Source: an uncultured Clostridium sp. | GTDB lineage: Bacteria; Bacillota; Clostridia; Lachnospirales; Lachnospiraceae | DNA length: 64,000 nucleotides | Direction: 5' to 3' | Assembly: GCA_900547035.1 (NCBI GenBank) | Contig: URFM01000006.1 | Location: 1 to 64,000 of the forward strand | In this document: positions 16,921-25,132 of the stretch, one piece after another | Layout of the letters: each line of letters opens with the position of its first letter | Numbering within the stretch: position 1 is the first letter of the stretch | Program-made: the position numbers and the translations under genes | The notes under the pieces: generated by a model | Databases searched by the model: none | Seen by the model: only the letters and a program-made list of their open reading frames with translations | Told to the model about the DNA's origin: nothing

Positions 16921-17984
16921 GAAGATGGATGATATTGGCGGCGGACCTGTTGCTCGCAGCTCTGCTGATTGTGGGAATCTGGTGTGTTAATTATTTGATA
17001 CCTCAGGGGGGAATTGCAGCGGAAAATGGGATTACGGCAACAGAAAACGACGAAACCCCTTTTTCGCAGGACATTACGCTGAGGGAGTCCCTGCTGCAAG
17101 CTGCGGTGAACAGCGCGGGAAACGGCTTAAAATCTACGAAAGTTAAGCTGGACAGCCAGGACTGGCATGAGAAGTTCGCGGATCAGTTTACCAGCCAGGT
17201 GGTATCCACTGACACCTCCTATACCAGTCCGGACCTTTCCGTTCACTTGACCTACGACTCCTTTCAGACCAATCGTCTGGACCGGTCAGAGAATGGAAAT
17301 CACAAAAAATACGGCACGGATGTTTCCTACGTGCTGGCGGACATCTATGTGGGAGATATTACATGTCTGCAGACCTGTTTCGCTCAGGACACCTATGGAG
17401 TCGGATATTCGGAAAAACTGAGCCAGATGTCAGAGCGGATGAAATCCGTTCTGGCGGTAAATGGAGATTCCTACAGCAACAGCCAGCATAAAAACAATGG
17501 AACGATTATCCGCAATGGGGTGATTTACCGGGCGCGAAATACAGACATGGAAACCTGTGTATTGGACTGGAACGGCACCATGAAAATTTACGGTCCGGAG
17601 GAAATCAGCTTAGGGCAGCTGGTGGATGAGGGGACTTATCAGACCTGGATATTCGGCCCAAGCCTTCTGGATGAGAATGGAAAAGCAAAAAAGGAATTTT
17701 TGACATGGGATTATATTCGTGAATCCCACCCCAGAACGGCCATCGGATATTATGAACCTGGTCATTATTGTCTGCTGGTGGTGGACGGAAGGCAGAAAAA
17801 TACCAGAGGGATGTTTCTGGACGAAATGGCATCACTGTTTGAAAAACTGGGATGCAAAGCGGCCTACAATCTGGATGGCGGACACTGTTCCTTTATGACG
17901 CTGGGAAGCCGTGTGGCTAATCATCCATACAAACCGGAACACACCGTCCCGGATGGAATTTTTATTATGGAGGGAATGGAATGA
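16917..17984 (+). CDS. Membrane-anchored phosphodiester glycosidase (NAGPA-domain) protein
   Basis: The 355-residue protein has an N-terminal membrane anchor (about 4-26) and a NAGPA/DUF2233-type domain at about 130-355. The domain carries VLAVNGDSYSN, HPRTAIGYYEPGHYCLLVVDGRQ, GMFLDEMASLFEKLGCKAAYNLDGGHCSFM and a final VPDGIFI. Related proteins hydrolyse phosphodiester-linked sugars in glycans and act outside the membrane. It is translationally coupled by ATGA overlaps to the GT2-GtrA gene upstream and to the small membrane gene downstream. The set probably builds and trims a surface glycan. The start at 16917 is fixed by the overlap; the frame open upstream is part of the GT gene region. Confidence 0.85.
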   Translation: MRRWMILAADLLLAALLIVGIWCVNYLIPQGGIAAENGITATENDETPFSQDITLRESLLQAAVNSAGNGLKSTKVKLDSQDWHEKFADQFTSQVVSTDTSYTSPDLSVHLTYDSFQTNRLDRSENGNHKKYGTDVSYVLADIYVGDITCLQTCFAQDTYGVGYSEKLSQMSERMKSVLAVNGDSYSNSQHKNNGTIIRNGVIYRARNTDMETCVLDWNGTMKIYGPEEISLGQLVDEGTYQTWIFGPSLLDENGKAKKEFLTWDYIRESHPRTAIGYYEPGHYCLLVVDGRQKNTRGMFLDEMASLFEKLGCKAAYNLDGGHCSFMTLGSRVANHPYKPEHTVPDGIFIMEGME

Positions 17985-18169
17985 AAATACGAAGATGGAT
18001 CAGGATCATATTAAGTCATATCTGCATAGTCTGCAGCGCGGCCCTGTTGGCAGTACAGGTGTTGGACTGGTTTAATCCATTTATGGATTTTCTTGGACAT
18101 GCCAGGTTTTTGCTGATTATTTTGTGTGTAAGCGCGTTTTTCCTGAGCGTGGAGCAGGGGGATGTTTAA
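17981..18169 (+). CDS. Small membrane protein, two predicted helices
   Basis: The 62-residue protein has an Arg/Lys-rich start (MKIRRWIRIILSH) and two hydrophobic helices (about 8-30 and 40-57). It overlaps the phosphodiester glycosidase gene by 4 bp (ATGA), which supports that it is translated and part of the same unit. I do not recognise a family. It may assist the GT/GtrA or glycosidase protein in the membrane. Confidence 0.65.
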   Translation: MKIRRWIRIILSHICIVCSAALLAVQVLDWFNPFMDFLGHARFLLIILCVSAFFLSVEQGDV

Positions 18170-18260
18170 GATTTGTTTAAACTCTCAAAAGAAAAAGTTT
18201 AACCTTCCATGTTACGATCAGAAAACGGGAAACATGAATTGATAGAGAGAGGAACGGGAG

Positions 18261-20603
18261 ATGGAAGAGGAATTAAAAGGATTATCCGCGGAAGAGGTAA
18301 TTGAGAAACGGAGCAAAGGAGAGGGGGAATGCCAGGGAGAGAGTATTACCAGGACGCCCGGCCAGATTGTGAGGGATAATCTGTGTACCAGGTTCAACGC
18401 TCTGAATTTTTTGATTGCTGTTCTGCTTTTTGCCGCGGGAGCATATTCCAATATGCTGTTTATCGGGGTGATCATTCTCAATATCCTTATTGGAATCGCC
18501 CAGGAGCTGAAGGCGAAAAAGCTGGTGGATGAACTTTCCATTTTGAACCGGCCCAGGGTGCGGGTAATCCGTGAGGGAAAGGAACAGGTCATCGGGCTGG
18601 AGGAGGCTGTAAAGGACGATTTGACAGTTCTTCAAAGCGGGGATCAGATTTGCAGCGATTCCGTTGTGGCGGACGGAGAGCTGGAGGTGAACGAGTCCCT
18701 TCTTACCGGAGAGAGCGACGGGGTCGGCAAGGGGAAGGGAGATATGCTTTACTCCGGCAGCTTTGTTATTTCCGGCAAGGCCAGGGCGCGGGTTACTCAT
18801 GTGGGAAATGAGAATTATGCCGCCGGGCTGGCGAAGGAGGTCAAACGGGAAAAGCAGGTACAGTCCGAGCTTTTGAGTTCCATGAGAAGAGTGACAAATT
18901 TTACCAGCTTCCTCATTGTGCCGATGGGTCTGGCGCTGTTTCTGGAAGCCCTTCTGCTGCGGCAGACCGCCTGGGATGAGGCCATTGTGTCATCGGCGGC
19001 AGCTCTTTTGGGAATGCTTCCCAAAGGTTTGGTGCTTCTGATTTCCGTATCTTTGGCTGCCGGGGTAATCCGACTGGGCAAGATGAAGATTTTGGTTCAG
19101 AATATCTACTCCCTGGAAACACTGGCCCATGTAGATGTGCTGTGCCTGGATAAGACCGGTACCATCACCGATGGAAACTTGGAAGTGTGCCGCAAGGTCC
19201 GGATGCCTCTTTTTGATCAGGCGGAGTCCGGAAGGCTGGCGGAGTCCTATACGGCGGCCTGCGACGACGGCAACGCCACCTTTCAGGCCCTTTTAAAAGC
19301 ATTTCCTCCCAGGGCGGTTTACACTCCGGTTCACAAGATCCCCTTTTCCTCCAAACGGAAGTGGGGCAGCGTAAGCTTCCGGGACGAGGAAAACCGGGAT
19401 AAGGGAACTGTCTTTGTGGGAGCTCCGGAGAAATTCCGCTTAAACAACCTGCCGGAAGACCTGGATGAGGAACTGGAACGGGGAATGAGAATTGTGGTTA
19501 TGGGGTATGCTCCGGGCGTCTGGAAAGAGGAGGAAGAACTTCCGGAAGAGTTTCGTCCTATCTACTGTCTGGTTCTGAAGGACACTATCCGCAAGGACGC
19601 AAAAAAAACGCTGGAGTTTTTCCGGAAGGAAGGAGTGGAGGTAAAGATTATTTCCGGGGACCATGTGACCACTGTTTCCCAAATTGCCCGGAGAGCGGGA
19701 CTGGAAAGGTGGCGGGAAGCGGTGGATTTATCCGCTCTGGGGCCGGAGATTGATTACGATGGAATTTGCCGCCGGTACGCCGTTTTTGCCAGAACCACTC
19801 CCAGGCAGAAGCAGGAGCTGATTCAGGCCCTGAAGCGGCAGGGACGGCAGGTAGCCATGACCGGGGACGGGGTCAACGACCTTTTGGCCCTTCGGGAGGC
19901 GGATTGTTCTATTGCTGTGGCCGATGGCAGCGATGCCAGCAGGCAGCTGTCCCAGATTGTGCTGCTGGATTCGGACTTTACCTGCCTTCCCCAGGTGGTG
20001 ATGGAAGGGAGAAGAGTCATACACAATATTACCAGAACTGCCGGAGTATTTTTTATCAAAACCACTTACTCGCTGGTGGTGTCCGCCATTTGCCTTTTGA
20101 CCAATGTTCCCTTCCCTTTTGCTCCTATTCAGATTACTTTGGTGGACGCCTTTGTGGAGGCCTATCCCTCCTTCCTGACGATTCTGGAACGGGATACCCG
20201 TCCCATAAAGGGCCGCTTTTTAAAAACAGCGGTTTCAAGGGCCCTGCCCTACGGTCTGGCGGCGGCAGGGATGATCGCCTTTGTATCTCTGGCAGCGCCC
20301 TTTGGAGAGGCCGGAAAGCAGACGGTGATGTATCTGTCCCTGATTCTGATTTCCATGACCGCGGTGATCAAAAGCTGCCTTCCCTTTACACCGCTGAGAG
20401 CCTTTGTCTGCGTGACCATGGCTGCGGGCTGCTTTGGCGCACTCGGGATACTGCCGGATCTGTTCCAGGTGACGGCGCTTAGTTCACAGATGGCGGTATG
20501 GCTGGCGGCCGTTACGGCAGCGGCGTGGGTATTTCTGCTGATTGCGGATGGAATCAGAAAGATAGCACAAGACTCTGGAAAAAGAGCGCAAACAGATGTA
20601 TGA
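18261..20603 (+). CDS. Cation-transporting P-type ATPase
   Basis: The 780-residue pump has the standard P-type core. The actuator motif LTGES is at about 150, the phosphorylation site DKTGTIT at about 298, and the hinge GDGVND at about 535. About eight to ten membrane helices are predicted, with none of the N-terminal metal-binding CxxC domains. The membrane motif and short N-terminus resemble the CtpE/YfgQ-like group of HAD-IC ATPases (Ca2+ or other divalent cations in the studied cases) rather than heavy-metal P1B pumps, since CPC/CPx motifs are absent. The substrate is therefore uncertain, most likely Ca2+ or Mg2+. It has its own ribosome site (GAGAGGAACGGGAG) and is followed 58 bp later by the damaged two-component genes. 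Confidence 0.9.
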   Translation: MEEELKGLSAEEVIEKRSKGEGECQGESITRTPGQIVRDNLCTRFNALNFLIAVLLFAAGAYSNMLFIGVIILNILIGIAQELKAKKLVDELSILNRPRVRVIREGKEQVIGLEEAVKDDLTVLQSGDQICSDSVVADGELEVNESLLTGESDGVGKGKGDMLYSGSFVISGKARARVTHVGNENYAAGLAKEVKREKQVQSELLSSMRRVTNFTSFLIVPMGLALFLEALLLRQTAWDEAIVSSAAALLGMLPKGLVLLISVSLAAGVIRLGKMKILVQNIYSLETLAHVDVLCLDKTGTITDGNLEVCRKVRMPLFDQAESGRLAESYTAACDDGNATFQALLKAFPPRAVYTPVHKIPFSSKRKWGSVSFRDEENRDKGTVFVGAPEKFRLNNLPEDLDEELERGMRIVVMGYAPGVWKEEEELPEEFRPIYCLVLKDTIRKDAKKTLEFFRKEGVEVKIISGDHVTTVSQIARRAGLERWREAVDLSALGPEIDYDGICRRYAVFARTTPRQKQELIQALKRQGRQVAMTGDGVNDLLALREADCSIAVADGSDASRQLSQIVLLDSDFTCLPQVVMEGRRVIHNITRTAGVFFIKTTYSLVVSAICLLTNVPFPFAPIQITLVDAFVEAYPSFLTILERDTRPIKGRFLKTAVSRALPYGLAAAGMIAFVSLAAPFGEAGKQTVMYLSLILISMTAVIKSCLPFTPLRAFVCVTMAAGCFGALGILPDLFQVTALSSQMAVWLAAVTAAAWVFLLIADGIRKIAQDSGKRAQTDV

Positions 20604-20661
20604 TGGAATAGGTGCTGGTAAATGCAAACAGAGTCAAATATAGAAGTTAAGGAGCAGAGCG

Positions 20662-22022
20662 ATGTCCCTGAAAAAGCGGATGTTTCGTTCCAATATGGCG
20701 ATTTTGTTTCTGGCCCTCCTGTCACTGCTGGTGATTATGATGGTGGTGCTGGTAACTTTTGAGGATTCCATAGAGGAAAATTTTCTGACGGTGGAGCAGT
20801 CCAGGCTGGATCGTCAGGCGATGGAAGTTTTCAGCCTGGCGGATCAGACCGATTTTGAAGGAATCGGAGATTTGAGCCGGAGAGCCGGAGAACTTGGATA
20901 TCAGACGGTGGTTGTCAAGGACGGTACGGTCCTGACGGAAGAGGCCGGGGAAGATCTGGCGGATCTGGCGAAGCAGATTGGAGAAGAGGGAAAACCGGAC
21001 GGCAAACCGGCGATTTATTATTATCACAACGCCACTATCGTGGCAAAATATTTTCCCGAAGAGGGGACCCTTTTTATGGCAATGGATTCCCCGGAGCAGA
21101 ACTGGCTGTTTTCCTCTATCCAGGAGGCTTTTCAGGTTCTGATGACGGTACTGCTCTTTATTAGTGCCGGGGCTATTGTGGTTTTATTGCTGCTCTCTTC
21201 CTTTTTTACCAGGAGGATGGCGCGGATTGTCATGGAACCTCTGGAAAAACTGGTGGCGGGCGCCAGACGGATTCAGGAGGGAAACTTAAAAGAGTCCATC
21301 GGATATCAGGGGGACGAGGAGTTTGAGTATGTCTGCCGGGCCTTCGATTCCATGCAGGCGACGATTCTGGAGGACCAGCGGCAGAGAGAGAAAGCTGAGC
21401 AGGCCAGAAGAGATATGGTGACGGGAATATCCCACGACCTGCGCACGCCCCTGACCTCTATCCGGGGTTATATTAAAGGGGTGCTGGACGGAGTGGCGGA
21501 TACGGAGGAAAAGCGGCAGATGTATCTGCGGACTGCCTATGAATCCACAGAAGATATGAATGTGCTTTTGCAGAAACTCTTTGATTTTTCCAGGATTGAG
21601 AGCGGAAACGTTCCATTTCACATGGTCCCGGTGGATTTGGCGGAGTTTACCTCCGTTTATGTGCCAAGAAGGAGGAGCGGGACAAGACAGGCAGGGTGCG
21701 GTTCCATCTGTCCGCGGTCCGGGATGGAAGTACGGAGATTTATATGGATACGAAGCAGTTTATCCGCATCTACGATAATCTGCTGGAGAACAGCTGCAAA
21801 TATGCCGGAACCGAACCGGTGGAACTTTGGATTGCCGTGAAGGCGAAGGAAGGGCGGGTGTTCCTGGAGTGGAAGGATAACGGGCCCGGAGTACCCAGGG
21901 AGAAGCTGGGACGGATTTTTGAGCGGTTTTACCGCTGCGATGAGTCCAGAAGCCAGAAAGGCAGCGGTGTGGGGCTGTATGTAGTGGAGTCCATTGTGAA
22001 GCGCCTTGGCGGGATGGAATGA
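20662..22022 (+). pseudogene. Sensor histidine kinase, frameshifted and 3'-truncated
   Basis: The intact N-terminal part has a membrane helix at about 12-33, an extracellular sensor region to about 150, a second helix at 152-174, HAMP, then HisKA with the phosphorylated His258 in GISHDLRTPLTS. Near 21660 (after residue about 333) the frame is lost. The kinase continues in another frame (AKKEERDKTGRVRFHLSA, NLLENSCKYAG with the N box, DNGPGVPREKLGRIFERFYR, GSGVGLYVV) until 22022. Loss of one base, for example a G in a GTGG, explains the shift. The protein also ends right after the G2 box at RLGGME, about 30-40 residues short. At that point the receiver sequence of the next gene begins without its own N-terminus. 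The first lesion could be a sequencing error; the second is a real-looking deletion. Confidence 0.85.
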
Positions 22023-22612
22023 AGGTAATGGAGGAGCTGAAACAGTATCATTATGACCTGGTGCTTCTGGACATTATGCTGCCGGGGATGAGCGGCTACG
22101 ATATCTGCCGCCGGATCCGGGACGAGATTGACATACCAATTTTGATGGTGACAGCACGGGCAGAGGCAGTAGATGTGATCCGGGGGCTGGGGCTGGGGGC
22201 GGACGACTATATTACAAAGCCTTTTGATCCTTCTCAGCTGGTGGCTCGGGTGCGCTCACATCTGAAGCGTTACCGGCGCCTGACAGAGAAACAGGCACCT
22301 GCCGGAGAGCCTGATCGGATTACGGTGAAGGACCTGGTGATTGAGCCGAAAAACTGGAAGGTGTGGAAGGGAGGGACGGAACTGAAGCTTCCCAACCGGG
22401 AGTTTGAGCTGCTGCGTTTCCTGGCGGAGAACCCTAATCTGGTATTTTCCAAGGAAGAGCTTTTTGAAAAGATCTGGGGGTTTGACTATGTATCAGATGC
22501 GGCCACCGTCTCGGTTCATGTTAACCGGCTTTGGGAAAAAATAGAGGACGATGCCCGAAATCCCAGGATTATTGAAACCGTTTGGGGCGTAGGATACCGT
22601 TTAAATCTCTGA
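22019..22612 (+). pseudogene. OmpR-family response regulator lacking the start of its receiver domain
   Basis: The remaining 197 residues open inside a receiver domain. MKVMEELKQYHYDLVLLDIMLPG puts the phospho-acceptor Asp at residue 18 instead of about 52, so roughly 35 residues with the first beta strand and the acidic pair are gone. The rest is normal: TARAEAVDVIRGLGLGADDYITKPFDPSQL, then a winged helix (about 100-197) ending in ETVWGVGYRL. The gene begins exactly where the upstream kinase is cut short, so a single deletion of about 200 bp probably joined the two. The DNA-binding part could still be made from the coupled start at 22019, giving an unphosphorylatable regulator. Confidence 0.85.
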
Positions 22613-22631
22613 ATGAAAGAGGGCATGGAAC

Positions 22632-23495
22632 ATGTGGCTGATTTATGGGCTGGGCTCCGCTTTTTTCGCGGGGGTGACGTCCATTCTGGCAAAATGCGGA
22701 ATCCGGAAGACGGATTCCAATGTGGCGACGGCGGTGCGGACCATCGTTGTTCTTTTGTTTTCCTGGCTGATGGTCTTTCTGACTGGTTCGGAATCAGAAA
22801 TATTTTCCATTGACAAGGGAACAATGTGTTTTTTAATTCTTTCCGGCGCAGCCACCGGAGCCTCCTGGCTGTGTTATTTTAAGGCCCTGCAGCTTGGTAC
22901 GGTCAATCAGGTGGTTCCTATTGACAAGTCCAGTACAGTGCTGACGATTTTGCTGGCCCTGATTTTTCTTCAGGAGGGAGTGAGCCTCCCCAAGCTTTTA
23001 GCGGCTCTGACAATTGGCGTGGGGATTTTCCTTATGATTGAACGGAAAAATGAGGAAGAGGGGAAAACGGGAGGAAAGGGATGGATGATTTATGCCTGGG
23101 GCTCTGCATTTTTTGCCAGTCTGACTTCCATCCTGGGGAAAATCGGAATCTCCGGTGTGGAATCCAACCTGGGAACTGCCATCCGCACCGGGGTAGTGCT
23201 GGTGATGGCCTGGCTGGTAGTGCTGGCGGCCGGAAAAGTGAAGGAGGTCAAGCAGATTCCCGGGAGAGAGCTGGGCTTGATCTGCTGCTCCGGCATCGCC
23301 ACCGGAGCCTCCTGGCTGTGTTACTATCGGGCCCTTCAGCTGGGGCCTGCCAGCGCGGTGGCGCCGGTAGACAAGCTGAGCATTTTGGTGACCACAGCCT
23401 TTTCTTATCTGGTTTTTGGAGAACGGCTGTCCGGGCGGTCGGCGGCAGGACTAGCGCTGCTGACGGCAGGAACGGTGCTGATGGCTGTTGTATAG
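22632..23495 (+). CDS. EamA/DMT-family transporter
   Basis: The 287-residue membrane protein has ten predicted helices in two homologous halves. The duplicated segments MWLIYGLGSAFFAGVTSIL / MIYAWGSAFFASLTSIL and GAATGASWLCYFKALQLG / GIATGASWLCYYRALQLG show the internal repeat clearly. EamA proteins export or import small metabolites (amino acids, nucleosides, sugars); the substrate is not predictable here. It starts 19 bp after the truncated response regulator gene and is closed by an intrinsic terminator, so it may have belonged to that operon. Confidence 0.9.
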   Translation: MWLIYGLGSAFFAGVTSILAKCGIRKTDSNVATAVRTIVVLLFSWLMVFLTGSESEIFSIDKGTMCFLILSGAATGASWLCYFKALQLGTVNQVVPIDKSSTVLTILLALIFLQEGVSLPKLLAALTIGVGIFLMIERKNEEEGKTGGKGWMIYAWGSAFFASLTSILGKIGISGVESNLGTAIRTGVVLVMAWLVVLAAGKVKEVKQIPGRELGLICCSGIATGASWLCYYRALQLGPASAVAPVDKLSILVTTAFSYLVFGERLSGRSAAGLALLTAGTVLMAVV

Positions 23496-23526
23496 ACGGA
23501 GGATGATTCATTCCTCCGTCTTTTTA
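23495..23526 (+). terminator. Intrinsic terminator after the EamA transporter
   Basis: GACGGAGGA (23495-23503) pairs with TCCTCCGTC (23512-23520) and is followed by TTTTTAG. The left arm starts on the last base of the stop codon. Confidence 0.85.
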
Positions 23527-23708
23527 GTTGCTTCTACATTTTCTTAACACTCCAAATCGGATTAATATTCATCCTGCAATTAATAATGGCCAGTAATGAT
23601 AATATCGGTCAGAAAGAAGTATATCATGCCAGGATAGGAGCAACCTATCATAGGAGGCGCAGGAAAGACCGATGCGGATTTCAAAGGCGCAAAGAAAGGA
23701 GCAGGAAA

Positions 23709-25112
23709 ATGGAAGCAAAAACCAAAGGAAATGTCAGGCCGTTTGGCATGGCAGATAAAATAGGATATGCATTCGGTGATTTTGGAAATGATTTCACTTT
23801 TATGCTGTCCTCCATGTTTATGATGAAATTTTACACCGATGTAATGGGCGTTGCCCCCGGAATCGTGGGAGGACTGATGATGGCGGCACGCTTTGTGGAC
23901 GCGGTGACGGACGTGACCATGGGACAGATTGTGGACCGGTCCCGTCCTACAAAGGATGGAAAGTTCAAGCCCTGGATCAGGCGGATGTGCGGTCCTCTGG
24001 GAATTGCGGGATTTCTGATTTTCCAATCGGAGTTCGCCGGGATGTCTGTGGGTTTTAAAATATTCTGGATGTTTTTAACCTATCTTCTCTGGGGATCCAT
24101 TTTCTATACCTCGGTGAATATCCCCTACGGCTCTATGGCTTCTGCCATATCACCGGATCCTAACCACCGGGCGCAGCTGTCCACTTACCGCAACATCGGA
24201 GCCACCATGGCCAGTCTGGTCATCGGAACCGGTACTCCCCTTCTGGCCTATGAAGCGGCGGACGGAGCTACTGTTCTTTCCGGCAGCCGCATGACCGTCA
24301 TCGCCGGCGTGTTCGCGGTCTGCGGTATTATATGTCATCTGCTTTGCATTTACCTGGTAGAGGAGCGTGTGGAGATCCCGCAAAATACCAGCAGGCTGGA
24401 TGTAGGAAAAATGCTGCGCAGCATTGCAACCAACCGCTCCCTGCTGGGAATCATCGCGGCGGCAATTATGCTGCTCCTTGGCATGCTGGGGATGAGCGGT
24501 ATGGCGCCCTATGTGTTCCCGGTCTACTATAACAGCGCTACGGCCCAGTCCATGTCCTCCCTAGTCAGCAACCTGGCAGTGCTGTTTGTCTGCGCCCCTT
24601 TGGCGGCCAAGCTGGCCCAAAAGGCAGGAAAAAAGGAGCTGTCCGCAGTATCCTGCCTTCTTGGCGCGGCGGTATGGCTGATTTGTCTGGCAATCCGGCC
24701 TCAGAGCGCCATGGCATTCGTAGGCTTTTACGCCGTTTCCTATATCGGCATCGGAATGTTCAATACGGTCATCTGGGCCATGATTACGGACGTAATCGAC
24801 GACGCGGAAGTGAAAAACGGCATCCGGGAAGACGGGACCATTTACTCCGTTTATTCCTTTGCCAGAAAGCTGGGTCAGGCTCTTTCCTCCGGAATGATTG
24901 GCGGACTGATGACCATGATCGGCTACTCCGACGCGGTGGCAGCCAATCCGTCCGCTTATCCGGAGGTACTGGATAATATCTTCAACCTGGCATGCATTAT
25001 CCCGGCCATCGGGTTGATTGCGGTTGCGCTGGCACTGATTTTCATTTATCCTTTAACTAAGAAACGTGTGGAGGCAAATGTGGCGGAGCTGGCCGGACGG
25101 AGAAACAAGTGA
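23709..25112 (+). CDS. GPH-family glycoside/pentoside/hexuronide:cation symporter
   Basis: This 467-residue major-facilitator-type sugar transporter has twelve predicted helices. GPH signatures are near the start (IGYAFGDFGNDFTFMLSSMFMMKFYTDVMG, about 15-45), DRSRPTKDGKFKPWIR after helix 2-3, and MITDVIDDAEVKNGIREDGTIYS in the central part. The ATG at 23709 follows AGAAAGGAG; an upstream in-frame ATG at 23586 would add a polar, Arg-rich tail and has no ribosome site. It sits 20 bp ahead of a GH3 glycosidase gene, so it likely imports a beta-glucoside, xyloside or disaccharide that the enzyme then splits. Confidence 0.9.
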   Translation: MEAKTKGNVRPFGMADKIGYAFGDFGNDFTFMLSSMFMMKFYTDVMGVAPGIVGGLMMAARFVDAVTDVTMGQIVDRSRPTKDGKFKPWIRRMCGPLGIAGFLIFQSEFAGMSVGFKIFWMFLTYLLWGSIFYTSVNIPYGSMASAISPDPNHRAQLSTYRNIGATMASLVIGTGTPLLAYEAADGATVLSGSRMTVIAGVFAVCGIICHLLCIYLVEERVEIPQNTSRLDVGKMLRSIATNRSLLGIIAAAIMLLLGMLGMSGMAPYVFPVYYNSATAQSMSSLVSNLAVLFVCAPLAAKLAQKAGKKELSAVSCLLGAAVWLICLAIRPQSAMAFVGFYAVSYIGIGMFNTVIWAMITDVIDDAEVKNGIREDGTIYSVYSFARKLGQALSSGMIGGLMTMIGYSDAVAANPSAYPEVLDNIFNLACIIPAIGLIAVALALIFIYPLTKKRVEANVAELAGRRNK

Positions 25113-25132
25113 ACCGGCAAGGAGGAAATCAA

